Shown here: positions 26,128-35,538 of the stretch, piece after piece
Layout: the number at the start of each line of letters is the position of its first letter
Numbering within the stretch: the first letter of the stretch is position 1
Source: SZUA-35 sp963781035
GTDB taxonomy: Bacteria > Actinomycetota > Acidimicrobiia > Acidimicrobiales > SZUA-35
DNA: 64,000 bases
Assembly: GCA_963781035.1 (NCBI GenBank)
Contig: CAWAEN010000004.1
Location: 496,001 to 560,000 of the forward strand
Reading direction: 5' to 3'
Made by a program: the position numbers and the translations under genes
Notes under the pieces: model-generated
Told to the model about the DNA's origin: nothing
The model's database searches: none
What the model saw: the letters and a program-made list of their open reading frames with translations, nothing else

Positions 26128-27431
26128 TGATCGGAAAGGCGCTGGTCGGATGTCTCTCCGATGAGCTCTCCGCCCGTTTTGCGGCGACGGCTACGTTTCT
26201 GGTCGTACATGGCGGCATCCGCCAACCGCATGGCAAGCCCAACGTCGTCGCCGGGTTCAGCGCGGTGAGAGCCGATTGATGCGCCGAGCCTGACCTCGAG
26301 ATCTCCGACGAGGATCGGCGTCACGAATGCCTCGCGAATACGATCGGAAAGGCCATGTGACGGGTTGCCCTCGCCGGAAGCGATGACGGCGAACTCGTCG
26401 CCACCCAAACGAGCGGCGCAGTCTTCGGATCGAACGATTCGGTTCAGCCGCTCGCCAATCGCAGCGAGTACTGCGTCGCCGGCTGCGTGGCCGTGGTCGT
26501 CGTTGACGGCCTTGAAGTCATCGAGGTCGATGTAGATCACTTCGACGATCTCGTCAGTGTCGGCCAACGTCGCGATGTGGAGACGGAGGCCAGCTCGGTT
26601 GCTGAGCCCGGTCAGAGCATCGGTGTGGACCCGGTGTTGCAGTTGCGAGTTCGCGCCTTGGAGCTCGCTGACAAGGGACCGGTTCTGTTCCTCGAGTCGT
26701 CGGGCATCGCGGAAGATGACGCCCGCTTCGCGGTTGTCGAGCATCAGGATCCCCCCGACGATGACCGCTCCTGGTGCGAAGAAGAGGGCGAACTCGCCGC
26801 CGACGAGCGCGGCGCTCAGCGCCGATCCAACAACCACTGGGCCGGTGATGGCGAGGAACGTGTGCGAGCGCCCGTACCCGACGAGCACATTGGCGGCGAC
26901 GACGGCGACGGAGCAAACCAACAATCCGAACCACTGTGGAGACACTCGCCCGTCGACTTGAGGAAGCACGCTGGGAGCAACACCGCTGAGAGCGCCCATC
27001 GGGATGAGGGCGTATTCGAGTCGTCGGGTCCAACGCCGTTGGTCGGTGACGGTCTCAGCTTTCAAACCCTCGTAGGCGGTCCAGGCCGCCCAGAACCGAG
27101 TCGCCATCATGGCGCCGACGATCGCCATCGTGACTGCGACGGATGCACCGCCGCTGAGAAGCAGGCCGGCGACAACGACTCCTGCGGTGAAGAGTCCGAC
27201 CACCAACGTTCGTTTGACCGAGGCGAACGTCGCCTCCATGGACGCGCTCTCGACGAAGGTGTCTTCGGTTTCGCCTCGTGCGCGTCGGATGACCACGTCA
27301 GGAAGTATCGGAACACTCGAGGGCACAATGAAGGAGCAGTCGAAGTAGGCGACTGTGTTCCCCGTTGGGAGGCACACCTTGGCCGAAATGGCCGCGTCGC
27401 CGACACGTGACGACGTCATCGCCTTCATCAT
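26124..27431 (-). CDS. Membrane-bound diguanylate cyclase (GGDEF)
   Basis: 435 residues as an open frame; the true start may be at a later GTG or the ATG at 27239. Hydrophobic helices run from about residue 70 to 245 (VVGLFTAGVVVAGLLLSGGA, SPQWFGLLVCSVAVVAANVL). The GGDEF domain follows: HRVHTDALTGLSNRAGLRLH, IDLDDFKAVNDDHGHAAGD, the active-site motif RLGGDEFAVI, and ASIGSH. The signature is intact, so c-di-GMP synthesis is expected. There is no sensory PAS or GAF; the membrane domain would sense the signal. The stop is next to the SnoaL-like gene, with a 4-base overlap. Confidence 0.85.
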   Translation of the reverse strand: MMKAMTSSRVGDAAISAKVCLPTGNTVAYFDCSFIVPSSVPILPDVVIRRARGETEDTFVESASMEATFASVKRTLVVGLFTAGVVVAGLLLSGGASVAVTMAIVGAMMATRFWAAWTAYEGLKAETVTDQRRWTRRLEYALIPMGALSGVAPSVLPQVDGRVSPQWFGLLVCSVAVVAANVLVGYGRSHTFLAITGPVVVGSALSAALVGGEFALFFAPGAVIVGGILMLDNREAGVIFRDARRLEEQNRSLVSELQGANSQLQHRVHTDALTGLSNRAGLRLHIATLADTDEIVEVIYIDLDDFKAVNDDHGHAAGDAVLAAIGERLNRIVRSEDCAARLGGDEFAVIASGEGNPSHGLSDRIREAFVTPILVGDLEVRLGASIGSHRAEPGDDVGLAMRLADAAMYDQKRSRRRKTGGELIGETSDQRLSDH

Positions 27432-27597
27432 CAGCGAACGATCGAGCTACGTCGTCGATGTCGAGTCGACCCCGCTCGGCTTCAGCACCGGCCGACATCA
27501 ACTCTTCGGAATCGGCCCGCTCCGGCGCGCTGATCACCCCGGTCGACCCCGCCGAGGTGCTCGCTCTCATTCGCAGCTGTCTCTCCACGTGACGCGA

Positions 27598-27909
27598 TCA
27601 GCAGTCGGCGAGGGCGTCGAGGGCATCGCACATCTGCAGACGCCCACTTACCCCGAGTCGACCGAGGCGGGTTGTGAGGACCGATTTGGGGACCGCAGCG
27701 AGGTTGTCGAAGGTGGCCACGCTGTCGTGGTCGACCCCCTCGTCCGGCCCGACACGAATGCAGGTTGGGATGTCGCGTAGAGTGCTCGTCACTGGCGCCA
27801 CGACGACATTGTTGAGGACGGGGATGACCTCGTTCCGCGAGACGATGAGCACAGGACGACGCTTCTGATTCGGCGTTTCCATCAGCCAGATCTCAGCCTG
27901 CGCTACCAC
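27598..27909 (-). CDS. MazF/PemK-type toxin
   Basis: 103 residues from a GTG at 27909 (MVAQAEIWLMETPNQKRRPV). Conserved elements are RPVLIVSRNE, VVVAPVTSTLRDIPT and LTTRLGRLG, with the two short beta hairpins of the MazF ribonuclease fold. The GTG lies inside the last codons of the antitoxin gene, so the two are translationally coupled. The order antitoxin then toxin is that of MazEF. Confidence 0.85.
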   Translation of the reverse strand: MVAQAEIWLMETPNQKRRPVLIVSRNEVIPVLNNVVVAPVTSTLRDIPTCIRVGPDEGVDHDSVATFDNLAAVPKSVLTTRLGRLGVSGRLQMCDALDALADC

Positions 27910-28154
27910 GGTTCAGCCTCGGTCATGGCGATTGCGCTGGCCATCGCCAGATCATCATCCTCGGGCGTTTGGGGCTGATCTCGATACGAAGTCGCGATCG
28001 AGGTGCCGACACGGGCGCGGCGCAATGACTCGGCGAGATGGTGAACTCCCTTCCGAATCACGGCCGATCGGCTCGCTGCGACTCCGCTCGCGACGAGCTC
28101 GTCAATCAGCGCCAACTCGTCGTCGGTGAATCGGGTCGGCACGGGGGTTGTCAT
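27903..28154 (-). CDS. Ribbon-helix-helix antitoxin (MazE-like)
   Basis: 83 residues. The N-terminus PTRFTDDELALIDELVASGV and SRSAVIRKGVHHL is a ribbon-helix-helix DNA-binding motif. The acidic C-terminus (PEDDDLAMASAIAMTEAEPW) would bind the toxin. The last codons overlap the GTG of the toxin gene. A TATACG-like element precedes the start (28160-28175), compatible with autoregulation. Confidence 0.8.
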   Translation of the reverse strand: MTTPVPTRFTDDELALIDELVASGVAASRSAVIRKGVHHLAESLRRARVGTSIATSYRDQPQTPEDDDLAMASAIAMTEAEPW

Positions 28155-28273
28155 ACCGATCAGTATACGTAATGTAGAACGCTGTTGTCATCGCAATGCG
28201 AAGACCGTCGAGGGTGGCGCGATTGCCCGGAGACTGCCTGAGAGTCAGAGCCGAACTCGCCTAGCGTGGAAGG

Positions 28274-28861
28274 ATGTCGACACGTGTTCTGGTGATCCCG
28301 GGCTATGCCACCTCCGATCACTCCACCCAGATCATCCGGTCGTCGTTGGCGCTCCGTGGCCACAAGGCACAGCGCTGGCGCCTGGGACGCAATGAGGGTC
28401 CGAGCGAGGCGACGGCGTCTGCACTGTCGGCTCGCCTCGAAGAACTCCATCGACGCGACGGCCAACCCGTGGCCCTGGTCGGTTGGAGTCTTGGTGGGCT
28501 CTATGCCCACTGGCTGGCACAGGCGGCGCCCCATCTGGTTCACAGCGTCACCACGCTCGGCAGCCCGCTCGGAAGAGGCGACCGACCACCGAAGGCCCTC
28601 ACCGTGCCGGTCACCTCCGTCTACACCCGCAACGACCGAGTGGTGCCGTGGCGTATGTCGCTGCTCGACCCTCGGCACCGTCGGCACCAGAACGTCGAGG
28701 TCCGGGGCTCGCATCTCACACTCGGCATCGACCCGGCCGTTCTCTTCCTCATCAACGATCGAGTCGAACAGGAGCCGGGGTCGTGGCGGCGGTTCGACCC
28801 TCCACTTCTCTTCCGTCCTGCCTTTCCCGCGGCATCTGATCACGACACGACAAAGGCATGA
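28274..28861 (+). CDS. Alpha/beta-hydrolase fold protein
   Basis: 195 residues. VLVIPGYATSDHSTQIIRSS, the nucleophile elbow GWSLGGLYAHWLAQ and TLGSPLGRGD with a later SVYTRNDRVVPWRMS and GSHLTLG identify a small hydrolase with the His-Asp region in the C-terminal third. Similar proteins are annotated as lipase/triacylglycerol-like hydrolases without lid domain. No neighbours suggest a substrate. Confidence 0.75.
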   Translation: MSTRVLVIPGYATSDHSTQIIRSSLALRGHKAQRWRLGRNEGPSEATASALSARLEELHRRDGQPVALVGWSLGGLYAHWLAQAAPHLVHSVTTLGSPLGRGDRPPKALTVPVTSVYTRNDRVVPWRMSLLDPRHRRHQNVEVRGSHLTLGIDPAVLFLINDRVEQEPGSWRRFDPPLLFRPAFPAASDHDTTKA

Positions 28862-28938
28862 CTGCGCCGAGCAGACATCCGATCGGGGTCTTGACCTCGC
28901 CCAGGATCCGACGACGACGGGTGTACTAGCGTTCGTCC

Positions 28939-29322
28939 ATGACCGATGATCCGATGATGGGGCCGGTCGCCGGCGCCGAGCCCAACAATTTTGCCGGCAT
29001 GCAGATCGACACCGGCCGGGTCGGAAAGGGCCGGGTGCAGCGACTCATCTATGCACCGGGTGGACGATGGTCGACGCATGTGAAGCCGCACGTCGGCACG
29101 GACTGGTGCGAGCACGGCCACGTCGGCTTTCTGGCCCGCGGCCACTTCGTCGGAGAATACGCAGACGGAACGGGCTTCGACTATGTGGCACCGGCGGTGA
29201 TCGCCGTGGATCCGGGCCACGATTCCTGGGTCGAGGGAGACGAGCCGGTCGTACTCATCCAGTTCGACTTCGAGCGCGACACGGTGGACTTGCTCGGTCT
29301 CACTCCTCGAACCGCTCCGTGA
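28939..29322 (+). CDS. Cupin-like protein
   Basis: 127 residues. WSTHVKPHVGTDWCEHGHVG and DPGHDSWVEGDEPV carry spaced His and Glu residues in a beta-sandwich pattern like cupins. A hydrophobic core LARGHFVGEYADGTGFDYV lies between. It is a single gene with about 75 bases before the next convergent gene. Function unknown. Confidence 0.65.
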   Translation: MTDDPMMGPVAGAEPNNFAGMQIDTGRVGKGRVQRLIYAPGGRWSTHVKPHVGTDWCEHGHVGFLARGHFVGEYADGTGFDYVAPAVIAVDPGHDSWVEGDEPVVLIQFDFERDTVDLLGLTPRTAP

Positions 29323-29396
29323 CAATCGTGTCTTCATGACGCCGCTGCTCGACGTGGCGTCCGGGCTCGACCTTGGTGTGCCGTTCCGGTCTCAAC

Positions 29397-30685
29397 TCAT
29401 CGCTGACGGATGCCGACCTTGGTGATCTTCCGCCCGTCGCGAGCTTTGACCGTCAGTTCGTACTCGCCGTGATGCACCACATCGCCGACAGAGGGAACCT
29501 CCCCGGCTCGTGCCAACAGCAGCCCGGCGATGGTGACAGCGTCTTCGTGGGCGAAAGCCGGCTCGTCGAGTGCGTCGCGAAGATCGCTCAGTGGTGTCTC
29601 TCCGGGAACGGTCATCGAACCATCGGCCTGCTCGCGTGATCACGCCATGAGGTTCATCATCCATGATCTCAGCGATGACGTCGTCGAGCGAGACGAAGCC
29701 GACGGTGGTGCCGAACTCGTCGATGACGAGGGCGGCGTGTGCTCTGCCCAGCTTGAATTGCTCGAGTAGGTCCTCGGCCGACATCGTGGCGGCAACGACG
29801 GGGAGCGGTCTGGTGAGGGCGCTGAGCGAGCCGAGAGTGCCGAGCCGATTCGCACGTATGAAGTCCTTGATGTGCAGCATGCCGATCACGTGATCGAGGT
29901 CGCCATCGATCACTGGATAACGGCTACGTGGGGATTTCCTGATCAACGCAGCCACGTCTTCGGGCGGCGCCGATGCGTCGACCGCAACGATGTTGCTTCG
30001 AGAGATCATGATCTCCTCGGCCGGACGGTCGTCGAGCTCTGAAGATGTTGCGGATCAGATCGCGTTGTAGCTCACCGAGTTGGCCGCTGTGGGCTGACTC
30101 ATCAGTCACGATTGCCAGCTCGGCGCTGGTGTGGAGTGACAGCCGCTTGTCCGGGTCGGGGATGCGCAGCAATCGCATGAGCGCGAATGCAACCGAGTTC
30201 AGCACCGCGACCATTGGGCGGAACAGGGCACTGAACGCACGCATGATCGGGTTGAGCCGGACGCTGACCGCTTCAGGCGCTTGCAGGGCGAGTGCCTTCG
30301 GAATCATCTCGCCGAACACGACGTGCAGGTACGTGATGGCCGAGAGCGCAACGAAGAAGCCGACCGTGTGCGATGCCGTCTCGGCCACACCGAGATCTTC
30401 CAGCGGCCCGTACAGCCAGTGCGCCACTGCCGGTTCGCCGTACATGCCGAGCCCGATCGAGGCCAGCGTGATGCCGAGCTGAGCGACCGCGATGTAGCCG
30501 TCCTTGCCGGCATCGCGTTCGAAGACGTCGACCAGCCACCTTGCGGCGCCGCTTCCGTTGTCAGCCCGTGCCTGGAGCCGGCTCAGGCGGGCGCCCACCA
30601 GGGCGAACTCGGCTGCCACGAACAAGCCGTTCATGATCACCAAGAGGATGATCGCAACGATCGGGAAGGCGTATTCACCGATCAT
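29397..30685 (-). CDS. CNNM/CorC-type transporter (DUF21-CBS-CorC_HlyC), frameshifted
   Basis: The DUF21 membrane domain occupies the N-terminus (IILLVIMNGLFVAAEFALVG, VFGEMIPKALALQAPE). A one-base break near 30025 leads to the frame with CBS domains (NIVAVDASAPPEDVAALIRK, VIDEFGTTVGFVSLDDVIAE). A second break near 29645 leads to the CorC_HlyC domain (GLLLARAGEVPSVGDVVHHG). The order is that of CNNM-type Mg2+ exporters/hemolysin-like proteins. Its ATG overlaps the stop of the paralogue upstream (ATGA). Confidence 0.85.
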
Positions 30686-31974
30686 CGCTCGTCATCACCC
30701 CAGACGAAGCTGATCCGCTCGATGGCATTGCCGTCGACGACATCGATCCGCACCATCAGCGAATCGTCGTCCAACGAGACCTGCTCGCCGGCGGCGGGCA
30801 TGCGTGACAGCTCGTGCCAGATCAGGCCACCGATGGTGTCGACATCGCTTGTGGGGAGCGACAAGCGATACCGCTGATTCAAGTCATCGATCAGCACCTC
30901 GCCGGACACCGAGATCCGACCGTCGGCCTCGACGATCGGGTCAGGGTCGACGTCGAATTCGTCACGAACCTCGCCGAAGATCTCTTCGAGTGCGTCTTCC
31001 AACGTGACCATGCCTGCAACGCCGCCGTACTCGTCGATCACGAGAGCACTGTGCTGTTCGCTCTCGTTGAGGCGATTCCAGAGGTCGGGGACGGTGAGTG
31101 TCTCGGCCACCTCGAGGATCGGTCTGGTGATGGATGCGACCGTTGCCGACGGGTCGCGTTCGGCTGCGAGGTGCAGTCGACGAAGATTCACCAACCCGGT
31201 CACGTCGTCGGTCGAGCCACCCCACACGGGGAAGCGACTGTGCGGGCTCTCGACCACCTGATCGAGCGCGGTGTCGACCGTCTCGGCGGCGTTCACGCCC
31301 ACCAATCGCCGCCTCGGGGTCATGATCTCGCGGACGCTCCGCTGCTCGACGTTGAGCACGCCGGCAACCATGTCTCGTTCCGCTGCATCGATGAGGCCGC
31401 CGGCGGCGCTCTCGTCGATGAGGGCGGCGAGTTCTTCTGGCGAGTGAACGTGAGCGTGGCTGTGATCCGAGCTCAGTCCGACGGCCCGCATGATGGCGAA
31501 TGCGGATCCGTTGAATACTTTCACCAGCGGACGAAACAGGACTTGGCTGACCTGCATCGGCCGCAACGTGGCTATGGCGAGCCGTTCCGGGTATCGCAAC
31601 GCAGCCGTCTTGGGCAACAGTTCGCCCAGGACGACTTGGAGCGATGTGATGATCAGCAGGGTCACAATGACCGCAACGACTCGAGCCGACGAACCGAAGA
31701 CGGACTCGAACATCGGGGTGAGGCGGGCCTGGCCGAACGCACCCGCAACGAGACTGCTGAGGGTGATGCCGACCTGGCAGGTCGCAACGTAGTTGTCGAT
31801 CGACACCGGATCGCGGACGATCTCGAACAGCTTCCGCGCCGACCGATTGCCGTCCTGCGCCATCGATTGAATGCGGGACTTGCGGCTGCCGACCGTGGCG
31901 AACTCGGCTGCCACGTACAACGCGTTCAGCGCCAGCATCACGGTGATCGCCGCAGCGGTGACGAGTCCGCTCAA
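30682..31974 (-). CDS. CNNM/CorC-type transporter, intact
   Basis: 430 residues. DUF21 with LNALYVAAEFATVGSRKSRI and VLGELLPKTAALRYPER, two CBS domains (SPHSRFPVWGGSTDDVTGLV, VIDEYGGVAGMVTLEDALEE), and a C-terminal CorC_HlyC domain (DLNQRYRLSLPTSDVDTIGG). It is immediately upstream of a second such gene and overlaps it by four bases; paired genes of this family probably form a heterodimer. Expected role: magnesium or cobalt export at the inner membrane. Confidence 0.9.
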   Translation of the reverse strand: MSGLVTAAAITVMLALNALYVAAEFATVGSRKSRIQSMAQDGNRSARKLFEIVRDPVSIDNYVATCQVGITLSSLVAGAFGQARLTPMFESVFGSSARVVAVIVTLLIITSLQVVLGELLPKTAALRYPERLAIATLRPMQVSQVLFRPLVKVFNGSAFAIMRAVGLSSDHSHAHVHSPEELAALIDESAAGGLIDAAERDMVAGVLNVEQRSVREIMTPRRRLVGVNAAETVDTALDQVVESPHSRFPVWGGSTDDVTGLVNLRRLHLAAERDPSATVASITRPILEVAETLTVPDLWNRLNESEQHSALVIDEYGGVAGMVTLEDALEEIFGEVRDEFDVDPDPIVEADGRISVSGEVLIDDLNQRYRLSLPTSDVDTIGGLIWHELSRMPAAGEQVSLDDDSLMVRIDVVDGNAIERISFVWGDDER

Positions 31975-32124
31975 GAGAATTGCACCCCACGGTCGAACGC
32001 TCGCCAGTCACGGCCGATCAGCAACATCCGTCAGATCATACGCGGCCCTGTGCAAAGCGGACCGGGGTCGGCAACCGAGCTGGTCCGACATTGGCGACGA
32101 TCCGGCCGAAAGCCGAAGCCGGGG

Positions 32125-33345
32125 TTACTTGCGTCGGATGCCGTCCTGCCAGACGTGGGTGACTCGGGTCGGGTCGCCCCAGATCGATCGGTCGTCGAGA
32201 GGGTTGGCGTCGAAGGCGATCACGTCGGCTTCGTACCCCTCGCGCAGTTGGCCCGATCTTGGTGCTTGTGGTCCGAGTGTTTCTGGACCGCGAGCGGTCG
32301 CTGCTTCGATGGCTTCGAGATCGGTCATGCCGGCGTTGATCAGGTGCATGACTTCGAGCGAGCTCTCGCCATACATCTGACCGGAGACGAAGATGTCGCA
32401 GCCGGCGGCGATCTTGACTCCCTTGGAGATGGCGAGCTCGAGCGACATCGTGTGGGCCTCGGAAACCATCTGACCTTTCTCATATGCGTAGCGAGGCAAC
32501 AAGTCGAGCTGGGGGAGGAGCGCTTCGATGACGAATCGGGTCGGTACGAGAATGGCCCCTTGGGCGACCATCAGGTCACACGCTTCTTCGGTCAGGTAGC
32601 TGCCGTGTTCGATCGTGTGGCAGCCGGCGCGGAGGGCAGCCATGACACCGGCCGTGCCGTGGCAGTGGGCTGCGACGATGCGTTCGGCACGAGCAGCTTC
32701 TTCGACGATGGCGCGCAGTTCTTCGTCGGAGAACTGTTGGTGCATCGGGTGATCGATCTCGCTCATCACGCCGCCTGATGCGCAGACCTTGATCAATCGA
32801 GCGTTGTCTCGAAGGTTGAGGCGCACGGCTCTGGTCACCTCGGGAATGCCGTCGCACAAGATGCTGAACCCATGACGGCACGTGATCTGATGCACGAAAT
32901 CCAGCGGTAACGAATGGATGTCGCCATGGCCGCCGGTGGTCGACAAGATGCGGCCGGCGGCGAAGATCTTCGGCGAGCGGATACTGCCATCAGCCGCAGC
33001 CGGGGCGAGCTCCAGGCCGAGCCCGCCGACATCGCGCACGCTGGTGACGCCCCCGTCGAGCATCGCTGCCGCGTCGCGCACGGCACGGGCCGCAGCAGTG
33101 ACGGGACTCAGCGTGGCCATGGCTTCGAGGTTGGTCAACTCTGAACCCACGAAGTGTGTGTGGCAGTCCCACATGCCCGGGAGCACTGCGGGGACTTCGG
33201 TCACCTCGTCGTCGCTCGCCCTCGCGGGCGCACGATCAGTCGGGCCGGCGAATGCGATGGTGCTGCCGTCGAGCACGACGGTGCCATTTTCGATGGGCTC
33301 GCCCCGGCCCGGTATGAGCACGTCAGCAACAATGTGGTGAACCAT
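32125..33345 (-). CDS. Imidazolonepropionase-like amidohydrolase (Xaa-Pro dipeptidase group)
   Basis: 406 residues. The N-terminal metal motif LPGMWDCHTHFVG, a Lys in ARLIKVCASGGVMSEIDHP at the position of the bridging lysine, IVAAHCHGTAGVMAALRAGC, HTIEHGSYL and the late Asp in AAGCDIFVSG give a full set of binuclear-metal ligands. The C-terminal composite beta domain reads GQLREGYEADVIAFDANPL. Members of this branch hydrolyse Xaa-Pro dipeptides or cyclic amides. Substrate not predictable. No operon partner was seen. Confidence 0.85.
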   Translation of the reverse strand: MVHHIVADVLIPGRGEPIENGTVVLDGSTIAFAGPTDRAPARASDDEVTEVPAVLPGMWDCHTHFVGSELTNLEAMATLSPVTAAARAVRDAAAMLDGGVTSVRDVGGLGLELAPAAADGSIRSPKIFAAGRILSTTGGHGDIHSLPLDFVHQITCRHGFSILCDGIPEVTRAVRLNLRDNARLIKVCASGGVMSEIDHPMHQQFSDEELRAIVEEAARAERIVAAHCHGTAGVMAALRAGCHTIEHGSYLTEEACDLMVAQGAILVPTRFVIEALLPQLDLLPRYAYEKGQMVSEAHTMSLELAISKGVKIAAGCDIFVSGQMYGESSLEVMHLINAGMTDLEAIEAATARGPETLGPQAPRSGQLREGYEADVIAFDANPLDDRSIWGDPTRVTHVWQDGIRRK

Positions 33346-33484
33346 CGGGCAATGCTAGAGAACCGACGTGGCCGGGCCGAATTCGGTCAGACCCACGGGC
33401 GGACGCGTGGGTCCGGACGAACGCACTGGCGGCACCGACATCGTGTTCATCGGGACAACGCTCCCTGCGTAGGTGATGCCGAGC
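33346..33484. other. Intergenic stretch with a coding-like tail and a hairpin
   Basis: On the minus strand a frame reads SHDLAGELGITYAGSVVPMN and PPVGLTEFGPATSVL to a TAG at 33357, with coding-like third positions but no start or family. A perfect 8-bp stem (GACCCACG at 33390-33397 with CGTGGGTC at 33406-33413) lies in it and could act as a terminator for the DUF2804 operon. Confidence 0.35.
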
Positions 33485-34591
33485 TCACCAGCGAGATCGT
33501 GACTCTTCGGCGAATCCCTGAATGGCCTCGACCCGGTGCACGGTGCCCGCATCGTCGGTGACGTGGCCCGTCCAGGTACCGAACACCTGGTGGACCTCCG
33601 AGGACAGGACCACCGCGTTGGTCCTGCTGTGGCGGTCGTGGCGGGCGGTGAGGGTGAGGTCGAGGCTGCCGTCAGGGTGGTGGACTCGCCACGGATCGAG
33701 GGGGCGGTCCCAGTCGTAGTCCCAGGTGAGCTCCTGGCCGATCTTGGTGACGCGGCCGTCGATGATCACACCGTTCTCGGTGAACCCGGTGCCTTCTGTC
33801 CACTTGGCCCCGAACTGGACGCCCACCACCGCACCGGTGGTGCTGCGGCCGGCGCCGCCACCCCAGTTCCACCGGGTGGAGTACGGCCAGCGGCCCCGGC
33901 CGACGTCGAGGACGCCCCACGCCTCGGTGCCGCCCTCGTCGACCCCGATCCCGCGACGCTCATCGCCCAGGGTCAGCGAACCCCGGGCGGGCCTGGCTTG
34001 GTGCTTGGACGTGTACTGGAACTGACGATCGGACCAAGGGATGACGACGTTGACCGACTCGTGACCAGTCGGGAGCTCCACCCGCACGCTGAGCCGACCG
34101 GGTCGGCCGTCCTTCTCGCTCCAGGTGGCCTCGATGCTGGTGCCCTCGGCGTCGTCGACGATCTCGACGCTCGCGCCCTTTCCCTGATAGATCAACGGCG
34201 CGGTGCCCGGCCGGTCTGGCAGGGCGACGCCTCGCGCCAGCGGCAGGTCGATCGGCTTGCCACCGGTCTCGCCCGTGGTGAGGTCGCACCACCACACGGT
34301 GGCCGTGCCGAGGTAGTCGACGTCCGCGTAGGTGATGGCCACGATGAGATCGTCGGCCAGGATCGCCCAGTAGTCCCAGCGCTTCGTGCGCCCCCACGAG
34401 CCGCGCAGGTTCGCGGTGTGAAGCGGAGTGCGCGACCAGCCTCTGGCCGACGGAGCGAGACGACGCCCGTCTGGTGTGCAGAGGTCGACGGGCTCGGTGA
34501 TCTCGCGCTCGTGGGTCGGTTCCACCAGTGGTCCTCCGGCGGCTCGGGTCCGTCGGTGAGCGAAGCCGACCAGCGGACGTTGCTCGGTCAC
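33485..34591 (-). CDS. DUF2804 family protein
   Basis: About 368 residues from GTG 34591 (MTEQRPLVG). The family order is visible: EREITEPVDLCTPDGRRLAP, LRGSWGRTKRWDYWAIL, TATVWWCDLTTGETG, RRGIGVDEGGTEAWGVLDVG and RWNWGGGAGRS, ending in EESRSRW. DUF2804 proteins are presumed beta-rich and of unknown function, sometimes called tocopherol-cyclase-like lipocalins. It starts 8 bases after the psuG stop, so it is probably the last gene of the pseudouridine operon, an unexpected companion. Confidence 0.8.
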   Translation of the reverse strand: MTEQRPLVGFAHRRTRAAGGPLVEPTHEREITEPVDLCTPDGRRLAPSARGWSRTPLHTANLRGSWGRTKRWDYWAILADDLIVAITYADVDYLGTATVWWCDLTTGETGGKPIDLPLARGVALPDRPGTAPLIYQGKGASVEIVDDAEGTSIEATWSEKDGRPGRLSVRVELPTGHESVNVVIPWSDRQFQYTSKHQARPARGSLTLGDERRGIGVDEGGTEAWGVLDVGRGRWPYSTRWNWGGGAGRSTTGAVVGVQFGAKWTEGTGFTENGVIIDGRVTKIGQELTWDYDWDRPLDPWRVHHPDGSLDLTLTARHDRHSRTNAVVLSSEVHQVFGTWTGHVTDDAGTVHRVEAIQGFAEESRSRW

Positions 34592-34599
34592 CGTACCGG

Positions 34600-35538
34600 T
34601 CAGGTCGGGGTGGGTTCCTGGAGAGCGGCGTACTCGCTCGCCACCTGTGCGCCCAGTCGTGCGTTGTTGTTCACCAGCGCGATGTTGGCGATGAGGCTGG
34701 CTCCCTTGGTGATCTCGACGATCCGCCCGAGCAGGAACGGGGTGGCCTCCTTGCCGTGGATGCCGTTCGCTTCCATGTCGGCCAGGGCCTGTTCGATGAT
34801 CACGCTGATCTCCTCGGCCGGGATCTCGTCCTCGACCGGGATCGGGTTGACGATCGCCACTCCGCCGGCCAGGCCGAGCCGCCACTTGGCAGCCATCAAG
34901 GCAGCGAGATCGGCGGGAGTGTCGAGCGTCATCGGTGCCGCGTGACCGCTGATGCGTGAGAAGAACGCCGGGAAGTCCTCGGTGCCGTACGCCACGACCG
35001 GGACCCCGAGGGTTTCGAGTGCTTCGAGGGTGAGCCCGATGTCGAGGATCGACTTCACGCCGGCGGAGACGACCGCGACGTTGGTCTGCGACAGTTCGGT
35101 CAGGTCGGCGCTGACGTCGTAGGTTCGCTCGGCTCCCCGGTGGACGCCGCCGAGTCCGCCGGTGACGAACACCGAGATGCCCGCCAGCGAGGCCAGCCGC
35201 ATGGTGGAGGCGACCGTGGTGGCACCGTGGATGCCTTGGGCGATGGCATAGGGCAGGTCGCGTGTGCTGATCTTGGACACGTCTGGGCTGGTGGCGAGCA
35301 GGTGGAGGTCGTCGTTGCCCAGTCCGATCCGAGGGCGGCCGTCGAGGACCGCGATGGTGGCGGGCACGGCTCCGCCTTCGCGGATGATCCGTTCCACCTC
35401 GGTGGCCATTTCGACGTTCTGTGGGAACGGCATTCCGTGGCTGATGATGGTGCTCTCGAGGGCAACGACGGGGGTGCCGTCGTTCAATGCCTGGGCGACC
35501 TCGTCGGTGAGTACGAGGTCGGGGTGTGGGGTGTTCAT
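34600..35538 (-). CDS. psuG: Pseudouridine-5'-phosphate glycosidase
   Basis: 312 residues. The signature elements are VVALESTIISHGMPFPQNVE near the start, GAVPATIAVLDGRPRIGL, ISTRDLPYAIAQGIHGATTV with the catalytic Lys/Asp region, SVFVTGGLGGVHRGAERTYD, VVSAGVKSILDIGLTLE and ANGIHGKEATPFLLGRI. It splits pseudouridine 5'-phosphate reversibly to uracil and ribose 5-phosphate. The ATG overlaps the psuK stop by four bases. The downstream pyrimidine-catabolic operon (45-55 kb) would consume the uracil. Confidence 0.95.
   Translation of the reverse strand: MNTPHPDLVLTDEVAQALNDGTPVVALESTIISHGMPFPQNVEMATEVERIIREGGAVPATIAVLDGRPRIGLGNDDLHLLATSPDVSKISTRDLPYAIAQGIHGATTVASTMRLASLAGISVFVTGGLGGVHRGAERTYDVSADLTELSQTNVAVVSAGVKSILDIGLTLEALETLGVPVVAYGTEDFPAFFSRISGHAAPMTLDTPADLAALMAAKWRLGLAGGVAIVNPIPVEDEIPAEEISVIIEQALADMEANGIHGKEATPFLLGRIVEITKGASLIANIALVNNNARLGAQVASEYAALQEPTPT

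Noticed and set aside
27343..27597. Possible receiver-domain remnant (ITPVDPAEVLALIRSCL) near the GGDEF gene
   Set aside because: Only 17 residues match and the frame before it is not coding-like; too weak to list as a gene.
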